Assembly (NCBI GenBank): GCA_031769625.1
Contig: JAUIMM010002549.1
Coordinates: 496,001-560,000, forward strand
Length of the DNA stretch: 64,000 bases
Origin: Taudactylus pleione
Taxonomy: Eukaryota; Chordata; Amphibia; Anura; Myobatrachidae
Direction of reading: 5' to 3'
Shown here: positions 24,306-38,789 of the stretch, in pieces
Layout of the letters: every line of letters begins with the position of its first letter
Position numbering within the stretch: position 1 is the stretch's first letter
The notes under the pieces: generated by a model
Databases searched by the model: none
Seen by the model: only the letters and a program-made list of their open reading frames with translations
What the model was told of the DNA's origin: nothing
Program-made: the position numbers and the translations under genes

Positions 24306-25403
24306 GCTCAAAATTTCACAGAATGTGTTGAAGACCAAAGCCCATAAGTGTGATGTGAAATGGTTTTTCTCCCATGTTGCGTTTAAGAGAAAACAGCAAA
24401 TGCTCGTTTTAGGCCAAAATGCATTGAAACCAATGGAATCAACAAAAATGCATACTTTGTGATATCTCCTCTTGTAGCAAACACAGACAGCTCAAAATTT
24501 CACAGAATGTGTTGAAGACCAAAGCCCACAAATGTGATGTGAAATGGTTTTTCTCCCATGTTGCGTTTAAGAGAAAACAGCAAATGCTCGTTTTAGGCCA
24601 AAATGCATTGAAACCAATGGAATCAACAAAAATGCATACTTTGTGATATCTCCTCTTGTAGCAAACACAGACAGCTCAAAATTTCACAGAATGTGTTGAA
24701 GACCAAAGCCCACAAATGTGATGTGAAATGGTTTTTCTACCATGTAGCGTTTAAGAGAAATCAGCAAATGCTCGTTTTAGGCCAAAATGCATTGAATCCA
24801 ATAGAAACAAAAGCGCATACTTTGCAATATCTCCTCTTGTAGCAAACACAGACAGCTCAAAATTTCACAGAATGTGTTGAAGACCAAGGTCCACAAATGT
24901 GATGTGAAATGGTTTTTCTCCCATGTTGCATTTAAGAGAAAACAGCAAATGCTCGTTTTAGGCTAAAATGCATTGAAACCAATGGAAACAACAAAAACAC
25001 ATACTTTGTGATATCTCCTCTTGTAGGAAACACAGACAGCTCAAAATTTCACAGAATGCATTGAAGACCAAGGTCCACAAATGTGATTTGAAATGACTTT
25101 TCTCCCATGTTGCGTTTAAGAGAAAACAGCAAATTCTCGTTTTAGGCCAAAATGCATTGAAACCAATGGAAATAAAAGCGCATACTTTGCAATATCTCCT
25201 CTTGTAGCAAGCACAGACAGCTCAAAATTTCACAGAATGTGTTGAAGACCAAGGCCCACAAGTGTGATGTGAAATGGTTTTTCTCCCATGTTGCGTTTAA
25301 GAGAAAACAGCAAATGCTAATTTTAAGCCAGAATTCATTGAACCCAATGGAAACAACAAAAGTGCATACTTTGTGATATCTCCTCTTGTAGCAAACACAG
25401 ACA
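24306..25403. repeat. Transition: N, N-like B, C, E, G/J hybrid, H
   Basis: Two class 2 monomers in a row (24306, 24490) are followed by C and E. The monomer at 25039 has a G left half (aatgcattgaagacc, gatttgaaatgac) and a J right end (ggaaataaaagcg), giving 181 bp. H at 25220 follows, with the private variant caagcacagac upstream of its box. Confidence 0.82.
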
Positions 25404-27234
25404 GCTCAAAATTTCACAGAATGTTTTGAAGACCAAGTCCCACAAATGTGATGTGAAATGGTTTTTCTACCATGTAGCATTTAAGAGAAAACAGCAAATG
25501 CTCATTTTATGCCGAAATGCATTGAAACCAATGGAGAGAAAAGCACATACTTTGCAATATCTCCTCTTGTAGCAAACACAGACAGCTCAAAATTTCACAG
25601 AATGTGTTGAAGACCAAGGCCCACAAATGTGATTAGAAATGGTCTTTCTCCCATTTTGCATTTAAGAGAAAACAGCAAATGCTCGTTTTAGGCTAAAATG
25701 CATTGAACCCAATGGAAACAACAAAAACACATATTTTGTGATATCTCCTCTTGTAGAAAACACAGACAGCTCAAAATTACACAGAATGCGTTGAAGACCA
25801 AGGCCCACAAATGTGATGTGAAATGGCTTTTCTCCCATGTTGCATTTAAGAGAAAACAGCAAATGCTCGTTTTAGGCCAATATGCATTGAAACCAATGGA
25901 AACAACAAAAGCGCATTTTTTGTGATATTTCCTCCTATAGCAAACACAGACAGCTCAAAATTTCACAGAATGTGTTGAAGACCAAAGCCCACAAGTGTGA
26001 TGTGAAATGGTTTTTCTCCCATGTTGCGTTTAAGAGAAAACAGCAAATGCTCGTTTTAGGCCAAAATGCATTGAAACCAATGGAATCAACAAAAATGCAT
26101 ACTTTGTGATATCTCCTCTTGTAGCAAACACAGACAGCTCAAAATTTCACAGAATGTGTTGAAGACCAAAGCCCACAAATGTGATGTGAAATGGTTTTTC
26201 AAACATGTAGCATTTAAGAGAAATCAGCAAATGCTCGTTTTAGGCCAAAATGCATTGAATCCAATGGAAACAAAAGCGCATACTTTGCAATATCTCCTCT
26301 TGTAGCAAACACAGACAGCTCAAAATTTCACAGAATGTGTTGAAGACCAAGGCCCACAAATGTGATGTGAAATGGTTTTTCTCCCATGTTGCATTTAAGA
26401 GAAAACAGCAAATGCTCGTTTTAGGCTAAAATGCATTGAAACCAATGGAAACAACAAAAACACATACTTTGTGATATCTCCTCTTGTAGGAAACACAGAC
26501 AGCTCAAAATTTCACAGAATGTGTTGAAAACCAAGGCCCACAAATGTGATGTGAAATGGTTTTTCTCCCATGTTGCATTTAAGAGAAAACAGCAAATGTT
26601 CATTTTTTGCCAGAATGCATTGAAACCAATGGAAACAACAAAAGTGCATACTTTGCGATATCTACTCTTGTAGCAAACACAGACAGCTCAAAATTTCACA
26701 GAATGTTTTGAAGATCAAGTCCCACAAATGTGATTTGAAATGGTTTTTCTACCATGTAGCGTTTAAGAGAAAACAGCAAATTCTTGCTTTAGGCCAAAAT
26801 GCATTGAAACCAATGGAAATAAAAGCGCATACTTTGCAATATCTCCTCTTGTAGCAAACACAGACAGCTCAAAATTTCACAGAATGTGTTGAAGACCAAG
26901 GCCCACAAATGTGATGTGAAATGGTCTTTCTCCCATGTTGCATTTAAGAGAAAACAGCAAATGCTCGTTTTAGGCTAAAATGCATTGAAACCAATGGAAA
27001 CAACAAAAACACATATTTTGTGATATCTCCTCTTGTAGAAAACACAGACAGCTCAAAATTTCACAGAATGTGTTGAAAACCAAGGCCCACAAATGTGATG
27101 TGAAATGGTTTTTCTCCCATGTTGCATTTAAGAGAAAACAGCAAATGCTCGTTTTAGGCTAAAATGCATTGAAACCAATGGAAACAACAAAAACGCATAC
27201 TTTGCAATATCTCCTCTTGTAGCAAACACAGACA
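25404..27234. repeat. Single 10-monomer unit related to the 10-mer array
   Basis: Order I-D-A-B-C-E-Fj-J-K'-F/E. It carries the two markers of the later 10-mer array, ttcaaacatgtagc (26199) and gaagatcaag (26710), at an offset of 12,653 bp from 39363. The last monomer (27051) combines an F left half with an E-like middle and a class 3-like end (tttgcaatat). Confidence 0.84.
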
Positions 27235-27418
27235 GCTCAAAATTTCACAGAATGTGTTGAAGACCAAGGCCCACAAATGTGATGTGAAATGGTTTTTCTC
27301 CCATCTTGCATTTAAGAGAAAACAGCAAATGCTCGTTTTAGGCCAAAATGCATTGAGGCCAATGGAAACAACAAAAACCCATATTTTGTGATATCTCCTC
27401 TTCTAGAGAACACAGACA

Positions 27419-30400
27419 GCTCAAAATTACACAAAATGCATTGAAGACCAAGGTCCACAAATGTGATTTGAAATGACTTTTCTCCCATGTTGCGTTTAAG
27501 AGAAAACAGCAAATTCTCGTTTTAGGCCAAAATGCATTGAAACCAATGGAAACAACAAAAGCGCATTCTTTGTGATATTTCCTTCTATAGCAAACACAGA
27601 TAGCTCAAAATTTCACAGAATGTGTTGAAGACCAAGGCCCACAAATGTGATGTGAAATGGTTTTTCTCCCATGTTGCATTTAAGAGAAAACAGCAAATGT
27701 TCATTTTTTGCCAGAATGCATTGAAACCAATGGAAACAACAAAAGTGCATACTTTGCGATATCTACTCTTGTAGCAAACACAGACAGCTCAAAATTTCAC
27801 AGAATGTTTTGAAGACCAAGTCCCACAAATGTGATTTTAAATGGTTTTTCTACCATGTAGCGTTTAAGAGAAAACAGCAAATGCTCGTTTTAGGCCAAAA
27901 TGCCATGAAACCAATGGAAACAACAAAAACACATATTTTGTGATATCTCCTCTTGTAGAAAACACAGACAGCTCAAAATTACACAGAATGCGTTGAAGAC
28001 CAAGGCCCACAAATGTGATGTGAAATGGTTTTTCTCCCATGTTGCATTTAAGAGAAAACAGCAAATGCTCGTTTTAGGCCAAAATGCATTGAAACCAATG
28101 GAAACAACAAAAGCGCATTTTTTGTGATATTTCCTCCTATAGCAAACACAGACAGCTCAAAATTTCACAGAATGTGTTGAAGACCAAGGCCCACAAATGT
28201 GATTAGAAATGGTCTTTCTCCCATTTTGCATTTAAGAGAAAACAGCAAATGCTCGTTTTAGGACAAAATGCCATGAAACCAATGGAAACAACAAAAACAC
28301 ATATTTTGTGATATCTCCTCTTGTAGAAAACACAGACAGCTCAAAATTACACAGAATGCATTGAAGACCAAGGCCCACAAATGTGATGTGAAATGGCTTT
28401 TCTCCCATGTTGCATTTAAGAGAAAACAGCAAATGCTCGTTTTAGGCCAAAATGCATGGAAACCAATGGAAACAACAAAAGCTCATTTTTTGTGATATTT
28501 CCTCCTATAGCAAACACAGACAGCTCAAAATTTCACAGAATGTGTTGAAGACCAAAGCCCACAAGTGTGATGTGAAATGGTTTTTCTCCCATGTTGCGTT
28601 TAAGAGAAAACAGCAAATGCTCGTTTTAGGCCAAAATGCATTGAAACCAATGGAATTAACAAAAATGCATACTTTGTGATATCTCCTCTTGTAGCAAACA
28701 CAGACAGCTCAAAATTTCACAGAATGTGTTGAAGACCAAAGCCCACAAATGTGATGTGAAATGGTTTTTCTACCATGTAGCGTTTAAGAGAAATCAGCAA
28801 ATGCTCATTTTAGGCCAAAATGCATTGAAACCAATGGAAACAAAAGCGCATACTTTGCAATATCTCCTCTTGTAGCAAACACAGACAGCTCAAAATTTCA
28901 CAGAATGTGTTGAAGACCAAGGCCCACAAATGTGATTAGAAAAGGTCTTTCTCCCATTTTGCATTTAAGAGAAAACAGCAAATGCTCGTTTTATGCCAAA
29001 ATGCATTGAAACCAATGGAAACAACAAAAACACATATTTTGTGATATCTCCTCTTGTAGAAAACACAGACAGCTCAAAATTACACAGAATGCGTTGAAGA
29101 CCAAGGCCCACAAATGTGATGTGAAATGGCTTTTCTCCCATGTTGCATTTAAGAGAAAACAGCAAATGCTCGTTTTAGGCCAAAATGCATTGAAACCAAT
29201 GGAAACAACAAAAGCGCATTTTTTGTGATATTTCCTCCTATAGCAAACACAGACAGCTCAAAATTTCACAGAATGTGTTGAAGACCAAGGCCCACAAGTG
29301 TGATGTGAAATGGTTTTTCTCCCATGTTGCGTTTAAGAGAAAACAGCAAATGCTCGTTTTAGGCCAAAATGCATTGAAACCAATGGAATCAACAAAAATG
29401 CATACTTTGTGATATTTCCTCTTGTAGCAAACACAGACAGCTCAAAATTTCACAGAATGTGTTGAAGACCAAAGCCCACAAATGTGATGTGAAATGGTTT
29501 TTCTACCATGTAGCGTTTAAGAGAAATCAGCAAATGCTCATTTTAGGCCAAAATGCATTGAAACCAATGGTAACAAAAGTGCATACTTTGCAATATCTCC
29601 TCTTGTAGCAAACACAGACAGCTCAAAATTTCACAGAATGTGTTGAAGACCAAGGCCCACAAATGTGATGTGAAATGGTTTTTCTCCCATGTTGCATTTA
29701 AGAGAAAACAGCAAATGCTCGTTTTAGGCTAAAATGCATTGAATCCAATGGAAACAACAAAAACACATACTTTGTGATATCTCCTCTTGTAGGAAACACA
29801 GACAGCTCAAAATTTCACAGAATGTGTTGAAAACCAAGGCCCACAAATGTGATGTGAAATGGTTTTTCTCCCATGTTGCATTTAAGAGAAAACAGCAAAT
29901 GTTCATTTTTTGCCAGAATGCATTGAAACCAATGGAAACAACAAAAGTGCATACTTTGCGATATCTACTCTTGTAGCAAACACAGACAGCTCAAAATTTC
30001 ACAGAATGTTTTGAAGACCAAGTCCCACAAATGTGATTTTAAATGGTTTTTCTACCATGTAGCATTTAAGAGAAAACAGCAAATGCTTGTTTTAGGCCAA
30101 AATGCATTGAAACCAATGGAAATAAAAGCGCATACTTTGCAATATCTCCTCTTGTAGCAAACACAGACAGCTCAAAATTTCACAGAATGTGTTGAAGACC
30201 AAGGCCCACAAATGTGATGTGAAATGGTCTTTCTCCCATATTGAATTTAAGAGAAAACAGCAAATGCTCGTTTTAGGCTAAAATGCATTGAAACCAATGG
30301 AAACAACAAAAACACATATTTTGTGATATCTCCTCTTGTAGAAAACACAGACAGCTCAAAATTACACAGAATGCGTTGAAGACCAAGACCCACAAATGTG

Positions 30401-33103
30401 ATGTTAAAAGGCTTTTCTCCCATGTTGCATTTAAGAAAAAACAGCAAATGCTCGTTTTAGGCCAAAATGCATTGAAACCAATAGAAACAACAAAAGCGCA
30501 TTTTTTGTGATATTTCCTCCTATAGCAAACACAGACAGCTCAAAACTACTCAGAATGTGTTGAAGACCAAGGCCCACAAGTGAGATGTGAAATGGTTTTT
30601 CTTCCATATTGCGTTTAAGAGAAAACAGCAAATGCTCATCTTAGGCCAAAATGCATTGAAACCAATGGAATCAACAAAAATGCATACTTTGTGATATCTC
30701 CTCTTGTAGCAAACACAGACAGCTCAAAATTTCACAGAATGTGTTGAAGACCAAAGCCCATAAGTGTGATGTGAAATGGTTTTTCTCCCATGTTGCGTTT
30801 AAGAGAAAACAGCAAATGCTCGTTTTAGGCCAAAATGCATTGAAACCAATGGAATCAACAAAAATGCATACTTTGTGATATCTCCTCTTGTAGCAAACAC
30901 AGACAGCTCAAAATTTCACAGAATGTGTTGAAGACCAAAGCCCATAAGTGTGATGTGAAATGGTTTTTCTCCCATGTTGCGTTTAAGAGAAAACAGCAAA
31001 TGCTCGTTTTAGGCTAAAATGCATTGAAACCAATGGAAACAACAAAAACACATACTTTGTGATATCTCCTCTTGTAGCAAACACAGACAGCTCAAAATTT
31101 CACAGAATGTGTTGAAGACCAAAGCCCATAAGTGTGATGTGAAATGGTTTTTCTCCCATGTTGCGTTTAACAGAAAACAGCAAATGCTCATCTTAGGCCA
31201 AAATGCATTGAAACCAATGGAATCAACAAAAATGCATACTTTGTGATATCTCCTCTTGTAGCAAACACAGACAGCTCAAAATTTCACAGAATGTGTTGAA
31301 GACCAAAGCCCATAAGTGTGATGTGAAATGGTTTTTCTCCCATGTTGCGTTTAAGAGAAAACAGCAAATGCTCGTTTTAGGCCAAAATGCATTGAATCCA
31401 ATAGAAACAAAAGCGCATACTTTGCAATATCTCCTCTTGTAGCAAACACAGACAGCTCAAAATTTCACAGAATGTGTTGAAGACCAAGGTCCACAAATGT
31501 GATGTGAAATGGTTTTTCTCCCATGTTGCATTTAAGAGAAAACAGCAAATGTTCGTTTTAGGCTAAAATGCATTGAAACCAATGGAAACAACAAAAACAC
31601 ATACTTTGTGATATCTCCTCTTGTAGGAAACACAGACAGCTCAAAATTTCACAGAATGTGTTGAAAACCAAGGCCCACAAATGTGATGTGAAATGGTTTT
31701 TCTCCCATGTTGCATTTATGAGAAAACAGCAAATGTTCATTTTTTGCCAGAATGCATTGAAACCAATGGAAACAACAAAACACATATTTTGTGATATCTC
31801 CTCTTCTAGAGAACACAGACAGCTCAAAATTACACAGAATGCATTGAAGACCAAGGTCCACAAATGTGATTTGAAATGACTTTTCTCCCATGTTGCGTTT
31901 AAGAGAAAACAGCAAATTCTCGTTTTAGGCTAAAATGCATTGAAACCAATGGAAACAACAAAAGTGCATACTTTGCGATATCTACTCTTGTAGCAAACAC
32001 AGACAGCTCAAAATTTCACAGAATGTTTTGAAGACCAAGTCCCACAAATGTGATTTTAAATGGTTTTTCTACCATGTAGCGTTTAAGAGAAAACAGCAAA
32101 TGCTTGTTTTAGGCCAAAATGCATTGAAACCAATGGAAATAAAAGCGCATACTTTGCAATATCTCCTCTTGTAGCTAACACAGACAGCTCAAAATTTCAC
32201 AGAATGTGTTGAAGACCAAGGCCCACAAGTGTGATGTGAAATGGTTTTTCTCCCATGTTGCGTTTAAGAGAAAACAGCAAATGCTAATTTTAAGCCAGAA
32301 TTCATTGAACCCAATGGAAACAACAAAAGTGCATACTTTGCGATATCTCCTCTTGTAGCAAACACAGACAGCTCAAAATTTCACAGAATGTTTTGAAGAC
32401 CACGTCCCACAAATGTGATGTGAAATGGTTTTTCTACCATGTAGCATTTAAGAGAAAACAGCAAATGCTCATTTTATGCCAAAATGCATTGAAACCAATG
32501 GAGAGAAAAGCACATACTTTGCAATATCTCCTCTTGTAGCAAACACAGACAGCTCAAAATTTCACAGAATGTGTTGAAGACCAAGGCCCACAAATGTGAT
32601 TAGAAATGGTCTTTCTCCCATTTTGCATTTAAGAGAAAACAGCAAATGCTCGTTTTAGGCTAAAATGCATTGAACCCAATGGAAACAACAAAAACACATA
32701 TTTTGTGATATCTCCTCTTGTAGAAAACACAGACAGCTCAAAATTACACAGAATGCGTTGAAGACCAAGGCCCACAAATGTGATGTGAAATGGCTTTTCT
32801 CCCATGTTGCATTTAAGAGAAAACAGCAAATGCTCGTTTTAGGCCAATATGCATTGAAACCAATGGAAACAACAAAAGCGCATTTTTTGTGATATTTCCT
32901 CCTACAGCAAACACAGACAGCTCAAAATTTCACAGAATGTGTTGAAGACCAAAGCCCACAAGTGTGATGTGAAATGGTTTTTCTCCCATGTTGCGTTTAA
33001 GAGAAAACAGCAAATGCTCGTTTTAGGCCAAAATGCATTGAGGCCAATGGAAACAACAAAAACCCATATTTTGTGATATCTCCTCTTCTAGAGAACACAG
33101 ACA
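27419..33103. repeat. 31-monomer unit, copy 1 (5,685 bp)
   Basis: Order G-Fj-J/D-A-D-A-B-C-D-A-B-C-E-Fj-J-K-L-M-N-N-N-N/C-E-Fg-G/Fj-J-H-I-D-A-B/Fg-like. The repeat boundary probably lies at about 27310-27350, because the copies agree from the shared cattgaggcc onward and differ before it. Markers include aaacccatatt, acaaaatgc, caaaactactcag and gaccacgtccc. Confidence 0.9.
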
Positions 33104-36100
33104 GCTCAAAATTACACAAAATGCATTGAAGACCAAGGTCCACAAATGTGATTTGAAATGACTTTTCTCCCATGTTGCGTTTAAGAGAAAACAGCAAATT
33201 CTCGTTTTAGGCCAAAATGCATTGAAACCAATGGAAACAACAAAAGCGCATTCTTTGTGATATTTCCTTCTATAGCAAACACAGATAGCTCAAAATTTCA
33301 CAGAATGTGTTGAAGACCAAGGCCCACAAATGTGATGTGAAATGGTTTTTCTCCCATGTTGCATTTAAGAGAAAACAGCAAATGTTCATTTTTTGCCAGA
33401 ATGCATTGAAACCAATGGAAACAACAAAAGTGCATACTTTGCGATATCTACTCTTGTAGCAAACACAGACAGCTCAAAATTTCACAGAATGTTTTGAAGA
33501 CCAAGTCCCACAAATGTGATTTTAAATGGTTTTTCTACCATGTAGCGTTTAAGAGAAAACAGCAAATGCTCGTTTTAGGCCAAAATGCCATGAAACCAAT
33601 GGAAACAACAAAAACACATATTTTGTGATATCTCCTCTTGTAGAAAACACAGACAGCTCAAAATTACACAGAATGCGTTGAAGACCAAGGCCCACAAATG
33701 TGATGTGAAATGGCTTTTCTCCCATGTTGCATTTAAGAGAAAACAGCAAATGCTCGTTTTAGGCCAAAATGCATTGAAACCAATGGAAACAACAAAAGCG
33801 CATTTTTTGTGATATTTCCTCCTATAGCAAACACAGACAGCTCAAAATTTCACAGAATGTGTTGAAGACCAAGGCCCACAAATGTGATTAGAAATGGTCT
33901 TTCTCCCATTTTGCATTTAAGAGAAAACAGCAAATGCTCGTTTTAGGACAAAATGCCATGAAACCAATGGAAACAACAAAAACACATATTTTGTGATATC
34001 TCCTCTTGTAGAAAACACAGACAGCTCAAAATTACACAGAATGCATTGAAGACCAAGGCCCACAAATGTGATGTGAAATGGCTTTTCTCCCATGTTGCAT
34101 TTAAGAGAAAACAGCAAATGCTCGTTTTAGGCCAAAATGCATGGAAACCAATGGAAACAACAAAAGCTCATTTTTTGTGATATTTCCTCCTATAGCAAAC
34201 ACAGACAGCTCAAAATTTCACAGAATGTGTTGAAGACCAAAGCCCACAAGTGTGATGTGAAATGGTTTTTCTCCCATGTTGCGTTTAAGAGAAAACAGCA
34301 AATGCTCGTTTTAGGCCAAAATGCATTGAAACCAATGGAATTAACAAAAATGCATACTTTGTGATATCTCCTCTTGTAGCAAACACAGACAGCTCAAAAT
34401 TTCACAGAATGTGTTGAAGACCAAAGCCCACAAATGTGATGTGAAATGGTTTTTCTACCATGTAGCGTTTAAGAGAAATCAGCAAATGCTCATTTTAGGC
34501 CAAAATGCATTGAAACCAATGGAAACAAAAGCGCATACTTTGCAATATCTCCTCTTGTAGCAAACACAGACAGCTCAAAATTTCACAGAATGTGTTGAAG
34601 ACCAAGGCCCACAAATGTGATTAGAAAAGGTCTTTCTCCCATTTTGCATTTAAGAGAAAACAGCAAATGCTCGTTTTATGCCAAAATGCATTGAAACCAA
34701 TGGAAACAACAAAAACACATATTTTGTGATATCTCCTCTTGTAGAAAACACAGACAGCTCAAAATTACACAGAATGCGTTGAAGACCAAGGCCCACAAAT
34801 GTGATGTGAAATGGCTTTTCTCCCATGTTGCATTTAAGAGAAAACAGCAAATGCTCGTTTTAGGCCAAAATGCATTGAAACCAATGGAAACAACAAAAGC
34901 GCATTTTTTGTGATATTTCCTCCTATAGCAAACACAGACAGCTCAAAATTTCACAGAATGTGTTGAAGACCAAGGCCCACAAGTGTGATGTGAAATGGTT
35001 TTTCTCCCATGTTGCGTTTAAGAGAAAACAGCAAATGCTCGTTTTAGGCCAAAATGCATTGAAACCAATGGAATCAACAAAAATGCATACTTTGTGATAT
35101 TTCCTCTTGTAGCAAACACAGACAGCTCAAAATTTCACAGAATGTGTTGAAGACCAAAGCCCACAAATGTGATGTGAAATGGTTTTTCTCCCATGTAGCG
35201 TTTAAGAGAAATCAGCAAATGCTCATTTTAGGCCAAAATGCATTGAAACCAATGGTAACAAAAGTGCATACTTTGCAATATCTCCTCTTGTAGCAAACAC
35301 AGACAGCTCAAAATTTCACAGAATGTGTTGAAGACCAAGGCCCACAAATGTGATGTGAAATGGTTTTTCTCCCATGTTGCATTTAAGAGAAAACAGCAAA
35401 TGCTCGTTTTAGGCTAAAATGCATTGAATCCAATGGAAACAACAAAAACACATACTTTGTGATATCTCCTCTTGTAGGAAACACAGACAGCTCAAAATTT
35501 CACAGAATGTGTTGAAAACCAAGGCCCACAAATGTGATGTGAAATGGTTTTTCTCCCATGTTGCATTTAAGAGAAAACAGCAAATGTTCATTTTTTGCCA
35601 GAATGCATTGAAACCAATGGAAACAACAAAAGTGCATACTTTGCGATATCTACTCTTGTAGCAAACACAGACAGCTCAAAATTTCACAGAATGTTTTGAA
35701 GACCAAGTCCCACAAATGTGATTTTAAATGGTTTTTCTACCATGTAGCATTTAAGAGAAAACAGCAAATGCTTGTTTTAGGCCAAAATGCATTGAAACCA
35801 ATGGAAATAAAAGCGCATACTTTGCAATATCTCCTCTTGTAGCAAACACAGACAGCTCAAAATTTCACAGAATGTGTTGAAGACCAAGGCCCACAAATGT
35901 GATGTGAAATGGTCTTTCTCCCATATTGAATTTAAGAGAAAACAGCAAATGCTCGTTTTAGGCTAAAATGCATTGAAACCAATGGAAACAACAAAAACAC
36001 ATATTTTGTGATATCTCCTCTTGTAGAAAACACAGACAGCTCAAAATTACACAGAATGCGTTGAAGACCAAGACCCACAAATGTGATGTTAAAAGGCTTT

Positions 36101-38789
36101 TCTCCCATGTTGCATTTAAGAAAAAACAGCAAATGCTCGTTTTAGGCCAAAATGCATTGAAACCAATAGAAACAACAAAAGCGCATTTTTTGTGATATTT
36201 CCTCCTATAGCAAACACAGACAGCTCAAAACTACTCAGAATGTGTTGAAGACCAAGGCCCACAAGTGAGATGTGAAATGGTTTTTCTTCCATATTGCGTT
36301 TAAGAGAAAACAGCAAATGCTCATCTTAGGCCAAAATGCATTGAAACCAATGGAATCAACAAAAATGCATACTTTGTGATATCTCCTCTTGTAGCAAACA
36401 CAGACAGCTCAAAATTTCACAGAATGTGTTGAAGACCAAAGCCCATAAGTGTGATGTGAAATGGTTTTTCTCCCATGTTGCGTTTAAGAGAAAACAGCAA
36501 ATGCTCGTTTTAGGCCAAAATGCATTGAAACCAATGGAATCAACAAAAATGCATACTTTGTGATATCTCCTCTTGTAGCAAACACAGACAGCTCAAAATT
36601 TCACAGAATGTGTTGAAGACCAAAGCCCATAAGTGTGATGTGAAATGGTTTTTCTCCCATGTTGCGTTTAAGAGAAAACAGCAAATGCTCGTTTTAGGCT
36701 AAAATGCATTGAAACCAATGGAAACAACAAAAACACATACTTTGTGATATCTCCTCTTGTAGCAAACACAGACAGCTCAAAATTTCACAGAATGTGTTGA
36801 AGACCAAAGCCCATAAGTGTGATGTGAAATGGTTTTTCTCCCATGTTGCGTTTAACAGAAAACAGCAAATGCTCATCTTAGGCCAAAATGCATTGAAACC
36901 AATGGAATCAACAAAAATGCATACTTTGTGATATCTCCTCTTGTAGCAAACACAGACAGCTCAAAATTTCACAGAATGTGTTGAAGACCAAAGCCCATAA
37001 GTGTGATGTGAAATGGTTTTTCTCCCATGTTGCGTTTAAGAGAAAACAGCAAATGCTCGTTTTAGGCCAAAATGCATTGAAACCAATGGAATCAACAAAA
37101 ATGCATACTTTGTGATATCTCCTCTTGTAGCAAACACAGACAGCTCAAAATTTCACAGAATGTGTTGAAGACCAAAGCCCACAAATGTGATGTGAAAGTT
37201 TTTCTCCCATGTTGCATTTAAGAGAAAACAGCAAATGTTCGTTTTAGGCTAAAATGCATTGAAACCAATGGAAACAACAAAAACACATACTTTGTGATAT
37301 TTCCTCTTGTAGGAAACACAGACAGCTCAAAATTTCACAGAATGTGTTGAAAACCAAGGCCCACAAATGTGATGTGAAATGGTTTTTCTCCCATGTTGCA
37401 TTTATGAGAAAACAGCAAATGTTCATTTTTTGCCAGAATGCATTGAAACCAATGGAAACAACAAAACACATATTTTGTGATATCTCCTCTTCTAGAGAAC
37501 ACAGACAGCTCAAAATTACACAGAATGCATTGAAGACCAAGGTCCACAAATGTGATTTGAAATGACTTTTCTCCCATGTTGCGTTTAAGAGAAAACAGCA
37601 AATTCTCGTTTTAGGCTAAAATGCATTGAAACCAATGGAAACAACAAAAGTGCATACTTTGCGATATCTACTCTTGTAGCAAACACAGACAGCTCAAAAT
37701 TTCACAGAATGTTTTGAAGACCAAGTCCCACAAATGTGATTTTAAATGGTTTTTCTACCATGTAGCGTTTAAGAGAAAACAGCAAATGCTTGTTTTAGGC
37801 CAAAATGCATTGAAACCAATGGAAATAAAAGCGCATACTTTGCAATATCTCCTCTTGTAGCAAACACAGACAGCTCAAAATTTCACAGAATGTGTTGAAG
37901 ACCAAGGCCCACAAGTGTGATGTGAAATGGTTTTTCTCCCATGTTGCGTTTAAGAGAAAACAGCAAATGCTAATTTTAAGCCAGAATTCATTGAACCCAA
38001 TGGAAACAACAAAAGTGCATACTTTGCGATATCTCCTCTTGTAGCAAACACAGACAGCTCAAAATTTCACAGAATGTTTTGAAGACCACGTCCCACAAAT
38101 GTGATGTGAAATGGTTTTTCTACCATGTAGCATTTAAGAGAAAACAGCAAATGCTCATTTTATGCCAAAATGCATTGAAACCAATGGAGAGAAAAGCACA
38201 TACTTTGCAATATCTCCTCTTGTAGCAAACACAGACAGCTCAAAATTTCACAGAATGTGTTGAAGACCAAGGCCCACAAATGTGATTAGAAATGGTTTTT
38301 CTCCCATTTTGCATTTAAGAGAAAACAGCAAATGCTCGTTTTAGGCTAAAATGCATTGAACCCAATGGAAACAACAAAAACACATATTTTGTGATATCTC
38401 CTCTTGTAGAAAACACAGACAGCTCAAAATTACACAGAATGCGTTGAAGACCAAGGCCCACAAATGTGATGTGAAATGGCTTTTCTCCCATGTTGCATTT
38501 AAGAGAAAACAGCAAATGCTCGTTTTAGGCCAATATGCATTGAAACCAATGGAAACAACAAAAGCGCATTTTTTGTGATATTTCCTCCTATAGCAAACAC
38601 AGACAGCTCAAAATTTCACAGAATGTGTTGAAGACCAAAGCCCACAAGTGTGATGTGAAATGGTTTTTCTCCCATGTTGCGTTTAAGAGAAAACAGCAAA
38701 TGCTCGTTTTAGGCCAAAATGCATTGAAACCAATGGAATCAACAAAAATGCATACTTTGTGATATCTCCTCTTGTAGCAAACACAGACA
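33104..38789. repeat. 31-monomer unit, copy 2 (5,686 bp)
   Basis: Repeats the preceding unit monomer for monomer at an offset of 5,685 bp, or 5,686 bp after a replaced patch near 37075-37245. Outside that patch I noticed only about half a dozen single-base differences, for example at 35191, 37301 and 38297. The unit resolves into B and C from 38606. Confidence 0.9.
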
